A stretch of DNA of 64,000 bases from Dipteris shenzhenensis (taxonomy: Eukaryota; Polypodiophyta; Polypodiopsida; Gleicheniales). The notes under the pieces were generated by a model, which made no database searches, was not told where the DNA came from, and was given only the letters and a program-made list of their open reading frames with translations. Positions within the stretch are counted from its first letter, which is position 1; each line of letters begins with the position of its first letter. Shown here piece by piece: positions 22,050 through 32,781 of this stretch. The stretch lies in the NCBI GenBank assembly GCA_047967505.1, contig CM106539.1, one strand, 5' to 3'. The position numbers and the translations under genes are program-made.

Positions 22050-22977
22050 TGAACCAAACCAGATAGAGAAACCACCAAAATATATATTTCCATCCTCAAC
22101 TATGGACACAATACAAAAGAGACAGATCCAGAGTCCCACCAATGATGTAGTCCTCTGATCTTACCACAAGGTCCTTCTCCTATCTGCTGGCTCTCTCTAG
22201 ACTGGAGCCCACGTGCTCCACCTCGAACATAAGTAGACTTTCCATCCAAAGATCTCAGCACCTTGCTGCCCTAGTAGACAGCCTAGGCTCAGCCCCAAAT
22301 GAGCTCAGTCTGCAGCAACTCTGGCCCTGCTTTGCCTCCTGGATGTAGGCCCAAAGATCAGGCTTCTGCTGCTCCTGCTGCTCCTCTGTCTGCTGACTTG
22401 CTGGATGCTGAAATGAGGCAAGAGCCTCTGCATTTATAGGCCCCAAGGCATGGCAAAAATACCGACCAGTCTGTCCCAATCTGGCCGACTGGACAGACCA
22501 GGTGGGCTGGCCCAACCGACCTGGTTGGCTCAGCCCAACCAGCCCTTTAAGGGCTCCAAAACTCGGGCCGGGCCTCTTGTCCGACACTTCTAGGGCCTTT
22601 GGCCCTCCATTCAAGGCAGGGGCCCAGCCTATATAAGGCATGCCTACTGCCCACTGACAGCCCCAATTTGCTGCTCCACCAGGCCTGCTGGTACTGCCCT
22701 CTGCCAAGCTCTTCCCAGCCACATGTCCTGCGCCGTACTGCCCCGTACATCCTGTGTCCTGACCCGCCTGTACCGCGCCATCATCAGGGTCTGTTGCACT
22801 ACCCTCGCCATATGGCTTGCCATGCTGACGCCATTTGCAGGTCGCAATCCTGTGAGGTGCTGCCCATGTGGCAGCCCCCTCTCTTTCTTCTCTCTTGGGC
22901 ACATCCTGCCCTAGGTCTCCCTCCCCCACGCACTCCTCATTTGGGGGCTTACAGATGGGGAGGTGACCTTTCCAACA
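22050..22977 (-). repeat. Copia-4 LTR, complete left copy
   Basis: This 928-bp GC-rich LTR on the minus strand starts TGTTGGAAAGG at 22977 and ends GGTTTGGTTCA at 22050. A TATAAAT box lies at about 22433-22439 on the minus strand. A 224-codon open frame across the LTR (22255-22929) is composition-driven, with repeated QQ/E codons, and has no domain. Confidence 0.85.
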
Positions 22978-23554
22978 CCCCCTCTCACCACATCTCGGCC
23001 CAATGCCAACACGTCGATGACGATGCTCCAGTAACTCCCTGGTCGTAGTCCCCTAGAACCTTTCGGTGTCGAAATCTTTTCCTAGCTTTTCATCCAGTGG
23101 CTCCTGCTCCACCAGGTCCGGTTCCGCTTCCGCACACCATCCTGGTACCCAAGTCCATCTTTGGTACCACCTCCTTTAGTCACGTTCCCGCCTCTGAACT
23201 CGAGCAATCCATCCGTCACGATCTTCCAGTCGTCCCCCTCATAATGAGTGAACAACCTGGAGTCTTCCAGGCACCCTGCTCTGGGGGTCTGTTTCAACCC
23301 ATCCTTCCTTTGGCAAGGTCTGCAACCAATGAATATTTCCAGATAACCTGGACCATGAACTCTCGCTGAGTTCTCAAGCAGGTACTCTTCTGGCTTCAGT
23401 ACTCTTTGTCCATCACCTTCTAGCAATCTGCATCCGAGATTTTAAGAAGCAATAATACTTCCCCTTCTGCCTTCAAAGAAGGCCAATTCCTTCCAATCTT
23501 GTATCACCTGAGACAAATGAAGAGCAGAGTCTCTCCACAGCATGCTATAAAGGC
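22978..23554 (-). other. Unrecognised sequence between Copia-4 LTR and gag frame
   Basis: A purine-rich tract on the minus strand (GTGAGAGGGGG) abuts the LTR at 22978-22988. Further in, a minus-strand open frame (23082-23426, 114 codons) has no pol motif. The sequence is GC-richer than the host DNA. Confidence 0.5.
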
Positions 23555-24850
23555 TCAAATGCAAAATATCAAATACATACCAGACTGTTGTACTGCCTGA
23601 ATGTTCGCTCTAAAGCAAACTCCCATTGAGGCACCCACCAAGCGCTTGTGTAATCCTGTACTGTCCCCTTCTGAACTCCAGCATCCATCTGACCATGAGA
23701 CCCCAAGGCCCTCCATGGAATCCACCCTCGTGTTAGTGTCGACAGCCACACACCTGGAAGGTACCAAGCGCTCCATGCTGTCCTTCACCTTCACAAAGAC
23801 ATCTGACTCCTCATCGACCCACATCTCTATGTCAAACATCCTCACTGTGATTTCTGGATCAACATATCTGACCTCGGTAATAATGGGTGATGTCACCAGG
23901 AACAACTCTTTGATTACCACATTTGCGTTGGCCTCTCCCTCTGAATCTGAGTCAGCAGACTCCTTTTTGTTTTTCTGATCCGGCTTTTTCTTTCTGCAGT
24001 CCTTTGCAAAATGTCCTGGCGTATCACACTAGAAGCACTTCTTCTTATGCTTCCTCTTCGAAGTCCCCTTGTCGTCAAAGTCGTCTTTCTTGGACTTGCC
24101 ACCGTTAGGCTTGCCCTTTCCTTTGCCAACGGAATCCTTCGCTAGCATCACCTTGTCATCTTTATCCTCATTGTAGAGCTTCTCCTGAGCTTCCTCCTGT
24201 AGCAGTAATGAACCCAACTCCTCGAATGTCAGAGGTTTGGTCCTCTGTCCTGCTGTCACAGTCGTAACAAAGCTCTTGAAACTCCGAGGTAATCTCCTCA
24301 GTACCATCAAGGCCAAATGGCATGCGTCTGTCTTCTGACCAACTGCTGCCAGCTGATCCCTCACCACCTTGACCTTCGTCAAATGGCTATGTATCGTATC
24401 TCCTTCTTCCATATCAAGATTGTAGAGTTGATGTTGAAGAAGCAGAATCCGGGAGGTGTTGTCCGTCTCGTATAGATCCTTTAGGGTAGCCCACGCCTCT
24501 ACTGACGTCTCGGCCAGCTAGATATGCGGAAGAACGGAGTCTGCCGTAGTCCCTATGATTATTGCCAGGGCATGGGCATCTCTGTCTTCCCAAGCTTCAA
24601 GCTCCTCTCTGTCTACTGCCATGACTATCTCCCCTTTCCTGTCCACCATGTCCTCCGGCTTCAACTCGACTCCCGTGGTCAGCTTCCACAACTTCCCAGC
24701 CACTAAATGACTCCGGATCTTCACTTTCCAAATCGGGTAATTAGTCCCGTCCGGTTTCCCAGACTCTCCAAAGTTAGGGATAGTGAAAGATAGAAAACTG
24801 GGGAAGGAGGAAGGGAAAGCAGGGGCTGAACTTGCTGTAGAGGTCGACAT
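23555..24850 (-). pseudogene. Copia-4 gag
   Basis: A single minus-strand frame of 432 codons runs from ATG at 24850 to TGA at 23555. It is interrupted only by two TAG codons (24518-24520 and 24029-24031). The N-terminus has the Copia gag pattern (GKPDGTNYPIWKVKIRSHL). Mid-protein segments are LDMEEGDTIHSHLTKVK and LTFEELGSLLLQEE. The zinc knuckle reads CF-stop-CDTPGHFAKDC, the second TAG replacing a residue that is Gln elsewhere. The part after the knuckle is acidic and continues for about 150 residues without a protease DSGA motif. Confidence 0.8.
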
Positions 24851-24964
24851 CTTTGCTGTTTATACCACACAGCAAAGTCAACCAAACTTAATTTCAGTAG
24901 ACCAGAATTCTGAACGCACCTGACTGAACCTGAGTCACCCTTCTTCTCGCAAGGGCACAATCCT

Positions 24965-25515
24965 CTTGAATGGAGGGCCAAAGGCCCTAGAAGTGTCGGG
25001 CAAGAGGTCCCGGTTTTGGAACCCTTAAAGGGCTGGTTGGGCTGAGCCAACCAGGTCGGTTGGGCCAGCCAACCTGGTCTGTCCAGTTGGACAGACTGGT
25101 CGGCAATTTTGCCATGCCTTGGGGCCTATAAATGCAGAGGCTCTTGCCTCATTTCAGCATCCAGCAAGTCAGCAGACAGAGGAGCAGCAGGAGCAGCAGA
25201 AGCCTGATCTTTGGGCCTACATCCAGGAGGCAAAGCAGGGCCAGAGTTGCTGCAGACTGAGCTCACTTGGGGCTGAGCCTAGGCTGTCTACTAGGGCAGC
25301 AAGGTGCTGAGATCTTTGGACGGAAAGTCTACTTATGTTGGAGGTGGAGCACGCGGGCTCGAGTCTAGAGATAGCCAGCAGATAGGAGAAGGACCTTGTG
25401 GTAAGATCAGAGGACTACATCATTGGTAGGACTCTGGATCTGTCTCTTTTGTATTGTGTCCATAGTTGTGGACGGAAATATATATTTTGGTGGTTTCTCT
25501 ATCTGGTTTGGTTCA
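24965..25515 (+). repeat. Copia-4 LTR, partial inverted right copy
   Basis: On the + strand this matches the reverse complement of about 22050-22615 with high identity. It includes the TATAAAT box (25127-25133) and the GGTTTGGTTCA end. The first roughly 360 bp of the LTR are missing. Confidence 0.85.
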
Positions 25516-25619
25516 TTTTGAGGGCTAAAAAAGAGATAATAGGACTATGTCGTGACTATGTAAGTCCTAGTGTAATACATCTTGAAGTGACACTCCTTAT
25601 CTAATCGACAACCTCCTGC

Positions 25620-26830
25620 TTCTTCCTACATTAATCCATCCCATCCAAGCTTTGGTATTATTGTAGCCAAGAGATTAAAGGAGCTGCTTGAGAAAAGCTT
25701 CATTCTCTGGTACTTCTCCTTTTGCCTTGCCCATACTTCTTGTGAAAGATAAAGATGGTCCATATTGCATATGCATTGATTACAAGGATCTCAACAAGGC
25801 TAATATAAGAAACATATTTTCAATCCTCAAGATTGATGACTTGTTGGACAAACTCAAAAGTGCTCGGTTCTGCATGAAGATCAAATTGAGATTAGGATAT
25901 TGAGCACAAAACAGCCTTCCACACAAAAAGAAGCTTTCAAACTAATGCCTTTGGACTCTATTGCACTAGCCACTATTTACGCACCGATGAACAATATATT
26001 GCAGCCACTTGAGATTGTATTAGCTCTTGGGTAAGCCGGTCACATTGTGGGCAAGAGGATTCGAGTGGACCCTGGGATCCGCCTTTGATCCCCTCTCATA
26101 GATCTTCTGAAGAATGAGGCATTCTTCCAGTCAAATGAAGCGTAGGCTAGTTTTGAAGACTAAAAATTCACATCGACGGCAAATCTTTTGAAGCAGAAAA
26201 TTCAATGACAAAGAGCTCATTTGCATTTATGACCAGGAGATGTTTGGTAATCCTACATGCTTTCAAAAAGTGGCATCACTACCCCTATGGCAGCAACATC
26301 AAAGTCAAGGTTGATCACAAGACATCTTTACAGCCCAGCTTGTCAACCAAGCAAAATGGCTTCAGTTCAAGTCTTTTGGCATTGATTAGTAGAAAGGAAA
26401 AGAAAATGTGGTTTTAGATGCCTTGTCAAGAATGTGGGCTGGGACTTGAGGCCAGCGACCATATTTTCAGACTTGCAGGAACCTCACGTCAAGATCATCC
26501 TGAATTTAAATTCTATAATGTGGAAACGCATTCATTCGCAGGACATATAGGCATCACAGAGACCTATGAAATGATGAAGTAGAGTAGGGTCTCCAAAGAG
26601 ATGATGTGCAATATGTTATGAGTGCTTGCCATGCCAACAAATAAAGGTGGATAGCAAACTTCCAACTGGGTTGCTGCAGCCATTACCTATTAAATGGACA
26701 CAGCGTATGGACTACATCACTGGTTTGCCTTCAACAGACAGGATGGGACAACATCTACGTCTTACGAGGGAGGTTGACATGCTCACAAAACAAGGCCATT
26801 TCATCCCTACCAAGACATAGTATTCGGCAT
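25620..26830 (+). pseudogene. Ty3/Gypsy chromovirus-type pol remnant
   Basis: Short collinear pieces survive. RT at 25688-25903 has PILLVKDKDGPYCICIDYKD and an IDDLLDKLKSARF block. RNase H at about 26205-26430 has KVKVDHKTSLQ, then ENVVLDALSRM. Integrase at 26540-26820 has GHIGITETYE, CLPCQQIK, MDYITGLPS and LTKQGHFIPTK. The IDDLLDKL and DYITGLPS wording is typical of chromoviruses. Large parts of RT between 25903 and 26200 are missing. No LTRs were found. Confidence 0.75.
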
Positions 26831-27266
26831 CTGAGGTTGTCTTTGCAGTTCATCAACCTTGTTCACTTTGTGGGTAACTTTTGGCAGGACTCTATGGGTC
26901 ACTTTAGGCACGACCCCTAACACAGGAGGGATTTCTGCCATGACACTCAAAACTAACTGCTCTGCTCCTGCATATGTAACAGAGCGCATTCAATAGAAAC
27001 AAAGCACGCTAAATTAAAATTGAAATAAGCACACGAGTGCTCCCAAATTGTATAAACTCCAAAGAACCAAGAGGTTATGTGACTTGATGGTAGCTCCTTC
27101 ATAGACTTGCACGATACATGCAGTTTGAACCTATTTTGATGAGTCCTCCTATGGTCTGGTAAGTGTACTTTTACAAGTGAAATATTTACAAGAACTGAAC
27201 TGGGCACATGACCAAAAACAATAGGAGCATGGCTTTCCGAGCTTGTACAAAATGTAAATTACCAAT
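26831..27266. other. 3' flank of the NEMP gene
   Basis: No frame or element recognised. It probably includes the 3' untranslated region of the minus-strand gene at 27267. Confidence 0.4.
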
Positions 27267-28820
27267 TTATCGTAAGTGGATGAGATTTTGACCTTCATCA
27301 CCTTGTGCCATATATGCAGTTATTTGAATCTCTTCTTCTGATCTGTCTGCTCTATGTTCAGAAGGCAGGATAATAATTCTATCGGTATTTTTTGCAAACC
27401 AATCTGCAAACTTTGGAGAAGCAGTCAAATCTTGCATGGCCATTGTTGTGTATTGTTGAGTGAAATCAGCCCACTCAGCTCGGCTCATCTGCTTCTTCGT
27501 GGGTGTCTTGTGGAAGCTTGAATAGAATTCCTGTTCTGGACCCGTATTGCTCAAGACTGTTTTAGTTGAAGGAGTACCATGTGATTTTCTAGGTGAAACT
27601 GGCAGAGTACGTGTTAGTGGTGAAGTTCGATGAACTGGAACAGTGTGAGATTTAAAAAGCACAGTATCATCTTTGGAGAGGAACTCTGCCTTCGAAAAAT
27701 TAAAAGAAGCTGTCCGAGCCCTCCCCAGTCGAAAACCAATATGCTTTTCAAGATTGACATTCTCTGGCCAAGATGACAAGATAGCATCCGAAAAGTCCAT
27801 CAAACTCTTTAGCTGCAACTTTCTGATTGCCCAAGTTATAAACACTGCCACTAGAAGCGCCGAAAGGGCAAATATAGGATCATGGGAGCTTTGAAGGATC
27901 ATGACGCACCCGACTATACGGATCGCCCATTTGACAAACTCAGCTGTCCCAATGTCGACTGTGCCATCTTCTGAGAGCACCATCTTGCGCACTCCCCAAT
28001 ATCCCAGCCATGCACCCAAAAGTACAACACCCACGAGCAAGAATATTGCAACGGGATTGTATGCTTCATTGCTGAGACCAAATTCTTTGAGGATCGATGA
28101 AACCATCCCAGTGAAATAATGCAGAATCACTGTACCCAACCCTACTACTGAGCCATACATGACGATATAAAGTGTACTTTTCCGCCCAGTGGGAAGCAAC
28201 TTCATACCCTGAAACAGAAGGACTAGAACAATCAAAAGAACGCCCAGCATCATGGCACTGCTGTAGTAGAAAGGAACCCAGTAGCTTACAATAGGCGCTA
28301 CTAGCAACAATATCAGACCAAAACCTAAGAAAACCAGACGAAATGGCCAAAACTCCTCATCAACAGACACAGTAAGAGGCGCATCTGTGATGGAATCCCT
28401 AATTCTCAGATCAAGAAACCTGGTCTCGAAAGGGGACATCATCCCATTCCAAGATCCCTTTTCAAGCGTCTTCCAGCTCTCCTTAGAACACTGCCCCAAT
28501 TCCAACGATTCATTCCCATGGAAGCAAACATCAACTTTTTGAGAGCTTGGCGTCGAGCTACGCGCAAGCGCTTCAACCTTGACACGAAAGGAGTCTGCGA
28601 ATTTGCGAATATGTTGCAGGCGGGAGAGACCTGGGATGCGCAAGCGGATGCAAGAGACCAAGTCACCATGCTTGACGCCAGGGGAGGTCTCGATGAAGGA
28701 GCTAGAGGAACGCCGAACGGTAAGAGGAGAAGCGGGCGTAACGTCTGAGAGGGGAGGGGAGGAGAGGGCGGTGGAGACGAGGAAGAGGAAGAAGCAACAA
28801 GCAAAATAAGAGGACGCCAT
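27267..28820 (-). CDS. NEMP/PNET2-family nuclear envelope membrane protein
   Basis: An intact 517-residue frame. Residues 1-21 form a signal peptide. Residues about 50-155 form the lumenal domain (VKHGDLVSCIRLRIPGL near 49-65, cysteines at 57, 99 and 111, an N-glycosylation sequon at N103). Five or six membrane segments follow at about 159-184, 187-208, 216-238, 256-276 and 295-332. The tail (about 335-517) is nucleoplasmic, Ser/Thr- and basic-rich, with a conserved-looking MSRAEWADFTQQYTT block near 450. The layout is that of NEMP1-family proteins (DUF2215), known in Arabidopsis as PNET2 inner-nuclear-membrane proteins involved in chromatin-envelope contacts. The methionine at 28820 directly precedes the signal peptide. 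No intron interrupts the frame. It is the only intact host gene in the window; the function is by family, not shown here. Confidence 0.9.
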   Translation of the reverse strand: MASSYFACCFFLFLVSTALSSPPLSDVTPASPLTVRRSSSSFIETSPGVKHGDLVSCIRLRIPGLSRLQHIRKFADSFRVKVEALARSSTPSSQKVDVCFHGNESLELGQCSKESWKTLEKGSWNGMMSPFETRFLDLRIRDSITDAPLTVSVDEEFWPFRLVFLGFGLILLLVAPIVSYWVPFYYSSAMMLGVLLIVLVLLFQGMKLLPTGRKSTLYIVMYGSVVGLGTVILHYFTGMVSSILKEFGLSNEAYNPVAIFLLVGVVLLGAWLGYWGVRKMVLSEDGTVDIGTAEFVKWAIRIVGCVMILQSSHDPIFALSALLVAVFITWAIRKLQLKSLMDFSDAILSSWPENVNLEKHIGFRLGRARTASFNFSKAEFLSKDDTVLFKSHTVPVHRTSPLTRTLPVSPRKSHGTPSTKTVLSNTGPEQEFYSSFHKTPTKKQMSRAEWADFTQQYTTMAMQDLTASPKFADWFAKNTDRIIILPSEHRADRSEEEIQITAYMAQGDEGQNLIHLR

Positions 28821-28858
28821 AGCGGTCTGCTATGCTAGCTCACAACAGCTTCAGATTG

Positions 28859-28866
28859 CTTATATA
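28859..28866 (-). promoter_or_regulatory. Candidate TATA box of the NEMP gene
   Basis: The minus strand reads TATATAAG about 39-46 bases before the ATG. If used, the 5' leader would be only some 10 bases, so transcription may start elsewhere. Confidence 0.35.
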
Positions 28867-29354
28867 GTACAGTACATGGATCGTTTTCCTGTTTGTTTTT
28901 TGGGAAACACTCAAAGCTCACGACTCGAGAGCAAGGAATTATTAGCTGTCAATTAAGCTAATGTTTGTTTTGGACGATTAACGTTGAAAAATTAAGCGTT
29001 GTGTATAGAGGTTTCTGCCAATTGCCACGTGTGAGACACAGGAATGTCACGCATGCTTTAACATTATTCATGTATGGATTGGAAGCACGTTGGGCGTGAT
29101 GGGGAAGACTAGGTGCGAGGATTCGAGCAAAGCGTCTAGCTCGCTAGCATGATGTGTCAGAGGAGAGCGATCTAGAGAGGAAGAGAGGGGCTATGTACTA
29201 ACTTCCTTGCAAGTACTAAGACTTTTCATTAAAAGTGTCCCTTCCACTAGATTTCACCATGTGGCAAGTGCCATCCAATTGGTCCTTGCCCAAGAAGTCG
29301 TTTTGTCTACACTTGCTGTGAATCAATGGAGGATACGTGACCAAGAGAGAAGTA

Positions 29355-29356
<2 letters not shown>
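28867..29356. other. Upstream region of the NEMP gene
   Basis: No frame or element recognised. A CCACGTGTG G-box-like word lies at about 29022-29030 and could be a regulatory site. Confidence 0.35.

Positions 29357-29401
<45 letters not shown>
29357..29401. repeat. (CT)n microsatellite
   Basis: A perfect CT dinucleotide run of about 22 units. Confidence 0.95.
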
Positions 29402-29402
<1 letters not shown>

Positions 29403-29595
29403 GTTATCATGGTCTCAGAGCACCAAGTGCTCCCAAGCCCTTGCTTCTTGTCAAGGCACCAGGCCCTTCTTGTGCGAGGAACCCTCCATCTCCGAGCGAG
29501 AGATCCATGATGTCATCGCATCTCTGCTCCCTACCAATTAATTAATATACCTCTCCTCCCCGCATTTGCTAAATAACCTAATCTAATCGCACTAT

Positions 29596-29850
29596 TAATC
29601 TTCCTACTCCGCTTCCTCCTTCCTCCTTGCCTCCTTCCCTCCTCCGCTCGTCTGGTTCCTCCTTCCCTCCTCTCACTTCCTCTTGCTCCCTCCTCCCTCC
29701 TTCCCTCCTCCGCTCCCTCCTTCCCTGCTCTAACTCCCTCCTTCCTCCTTCCTCCCTCCTTCCCTCCTCCGCTGCCTCCTTCCTCCCTTTGCACTCCTCT
29801 CTCCCCCTTCCTCCCCCTCTCTTCCTCCTTGCCCTGGAGAGGCCTTCACA
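29596..29850. repeat. Polypyrimidine (CCT/CTTCCTCC) tract
   Basis: About 255 bp almost wholly C and T on the + strand, built from CTCCTTCCTCC-like and CCTCCTCCGCTCC-like units. Open frames here on both strands are low-complexity by-products. Confidence 0.9.
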
Positions 29851-32284
29851 GCCCCTTGCATGCACTCTACCTCACCCCCTCGTCCTTTTATACCTAGGGC
29901 AGCAAAAACTCAGAAACTTCTAGATTCGAAGGCTTCTGGAAGAAGCCTCCTGCGACACCACGCCCCATCAATTGAATTCAAAAGCCTAGGTTAATCAAAC
30001 ATTCGAGCCTCCCCTCACACATCTGAAGAAATTAAGTAAGGCACATACTATCGAGGGGGGGGGGTGAGGTATTGAGAGAGTTTTTCCTTTAGAGAGAGCG
30101 CGAGCACTTGTTCCGTCAAGGCACACAAGCCCTCCGTCATGGCAATAAGCCCTCGTTTGTGAGGCATCTTCTTCATTTCACTAGCTCTCCTTGTAGAGCT
30201 CGATTCACTCTCCATTGCAGCCCAAAAAGCTTCTGATAAAGTCATTTGGAGCTTCTTCTATCTCAACTTGAGTAGTTCATCGTTGTCTTAAGTTTTGGAG
30301 AGTTCTTTGCAAAGGAATCCTTGTAAGGTTAGAGAGATAGGTGCTTTTCCGAGAGGTATTCTTTTTGAGAGATTTGGAGAGACAATGAGGGTGTTCTTTC
30401 TCCTTCTAGAAGAATCCAGTTTCCAAGGAGTCTTATTTAGTAAGCTTTCAGAGAGGATTTTGCCTCTCTGGATCGGGTTCTAGTCACGAGTTCTAGTCAA
30501 GACCTCTGCCTACAACTACAACCTAAGGCAAGCAAGCATTAGCAAGCGCCTCTACAACTACTAGTAAGAGGCACACAAGGAGTCTTCTACAACAACCATA
30601 TGGGCTGACGAAGCAGAAAGCTCCACACAAACTCCATCAATAGCCAACAGGCTGACAGCGCTTCATCAACCCAGCCTCCCATTAGCAGCAGCTACATCCA
30701 ACGGAGTCCCACGGCCTCACACAACTAACCACCCATCTTCCACAATGCCTCAAGTCCCACGTAGTGCAGCAACGCTCTCCATTGACACAACGTCTAGCTA
30801 AGCTCGACAACCAATGTAAACGGTCTTCCATGACCACGCAACGGCTAGCAACAACCACAAGAGCACCCTTGCACATCGACCTATAGACTCCAAGCTCTGC
30901 AAATGGCAACCTTCACACCCAGGATCACTATAGTCTCATCGACCTATAGCCACAACTAACATATGACTCAAGCAGCCGGCATCGACAAGCAACAAGCGTA
31001 GCAAGTCACTGCACATAGTAGGCCTGTCGACCAATACGTAGTCATGAGCGAGCGCCAAGCAAAGGCCTGCAATAGTACAATAGCTCTCAGCGCCATCAGC
31101 TACCTCACGAGTGACATCAATAGCCCGCATCAACATTCGCGATCCCCCCCTTCGGACCATGTGGTGACATGAGGCTTCAGCTGATCGATGGTTCAGGTTT
31201 GGCGTTGCAAATCAGATGATTGCATATTGCCATGGCCATCTGGACAGAGTTCCTTGGTCATGGAATGCTGGCCGGCAGATTTAGGAGGTACAAACTACGG
31301 ATTTAGCATGAGAACTGTATGTACATACAAAGCATCTCAAATTTGGCCCTCATATCTTCTCCGGTTTTGGCAACCCTCACGGTCACTGACCTCACCCTGT
31401 CACATCTCCAATTGCTTCCAAGAAACTCCCTCTACTCGACATGAACCTTTGGGGGACGCCTATGATGGGCTTGTGATTCTATATCGAGGGGACGCCTACG
31501 CAATGTTGAAGGTGGTGGCATCTTCTTTCCCTCTTCTTTTCTAGCTTTCTAAAACTTTTCGATTTTCTCTTATTCAACGCTCTTTTGCCCCTTTGAGTGA
31601 ATGCAAGATATCAAATTGTGAAGTGCACTTTGCAATGATCTAAAGAGGTGCATAATGATGCCAATGATGAAGCTAATGATCGAACGAGCACCAATCAAAT
31701 AATAAGCCTACATAATAGAACCTCTCACCGATCCAATGCTTGATTTGTTCCTTGAATGTCCTAGTGCCTTGATTCATTCCTTGAATGCTTGTGATTGCTG
31801 GGGAGCTACGTTGCATTGTGATTACCAAGGCTGAAGTACTTGCATCATTCCCAAAGGCAGATTTCTTGTGCATCTAATGACTAGCCCTTGTTCATGATCT
31901 ATTAGCTCCACTAACTGCATCCTTTCCCAAGCGTGTTGATGAAGATTTGGACCCAGTTCTCACTTTACTTCTCGATCTGCCCGTCGGGAACAATTGATTG
32001 AAACACAGATCTACAATCAATCTTTTGAGTACTAGGTCAGCTCTCTCTCCTTGCTTTGGCATAAAACACATCTTAATATATTGCCACAGGCAAAACTATA
32101 TGACATAGTTATTTGCAACTTTTTAACCATGGTTGCAAGCAATTCTACTTGTCCAATTGCTCCTATGTTTCTAGTTCTAACAGTTTTTGGTGTGAAGGTC
32201 ACTATAGAGGTGATTGCTCTTCTTCTCGGTAGCAAAGGACATGGTATAAATTAATGGTTGTTATTGTGGGTGCATCTTTATTTC
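29851..32284. other. Anonymous region, no gene seen
   Basis: The first 1.3 kb is relatively GC-rich, with a G10 run near 30055-30064 and a CAAC/CATC-rich stretch at 30500-31150. A 119-codon open frame at 31188-31544 has no recognised motif. The rest is AT-rich. It may be element leader or intergenic DNA. Confidence 0.4.
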
Positions 32285-32570
32285 TGTAGGGCCGATTGTC
32301 CTCGACCAAGTCCTATGTCTGGGTCTTTGAATCAATACAAGGAAGATTGGATTTTTTGACAATGTCCTCTATATCTACTTCTCTTTCGATATTTCATGTA
32401 AGAGCAAATTATATTTTTCGGCATTGGGAGAGAAACATGTTGTACTCTTCAAGTTTTAACATTTTGACTTTTTTTGGAGGTTGTGTGAGGTTTGGTTTTG
32501 TGCTTAGTGACCTTCTAAAGATATTTTTCGTCAAGGTCAAGCGGCTAGGTTTTTGAGGTTCTATGAGGAA
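32285..32570. repeat. Diverged direct repeat, left copy
   Basis: About 280 bp resembles 37608-37880, sharing ATTGTCCTCGACCAA, TTGAATCAATA and ATATTTCATGTAAGAGCAAA. Without the Copia-2 insertion the two copies would be about 675 bp apart. Confidence 0.75.
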
Positions 32571-32781
32571 CAGTTAGTAAAGTTTTGTGAGCTTGGTCGT
32601 GTGAGGTTGTCTTGAGAAATGGAGATGTGGTCAAACGCATAGAAATTAGTGGAGAAATATATGATTGTGAAGGTCAACGGTCAAAATTGTGCATCATGTT
32701 AGTCGCCCACTCAGCTCTACTTTATGTCAAAAGGTATTTGGGGGGTCATTTATGGTGTTCACAAGAAGCCAAAGAGCAATC

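Larger units (their letters stand above)
22050..25515 (-). mobile_element. Copia-4: gag unit between LTRs in opposite orientation
   Basis: A complete minus-strand LTR lies at 22050-22977. A gag reads leftward from 24850. To its right, where the 5' LTR should be, is about 550 bp of the same LTR on the + strand (24965-25515). No primer site was found next to gag, and no protease, integrase or RT was recognised. Because the arms are inverted, no direct target duplication is expected and none was seen. The unit may be an inversion product or two colliding insertions. Confidence 0.75.

Noticed and set aside
22255-22929. 224-codon open frame on the minus strand
   Set aside because: It lies wholly within the Copia-4 LTR, is partly repeated in the inverted arm, and is GC-driven with no domain.
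29531-29923. Several open frames rich in Arg/Glu/Gly or Ser/Leu/Pro
   Set aside because: They are translations of the polypyrimidine tract in different frames.
31188-31544. 118-codon + strand frame
   Set aside because: No recognisable domain, and the surrounding sequence gives no gene structure.
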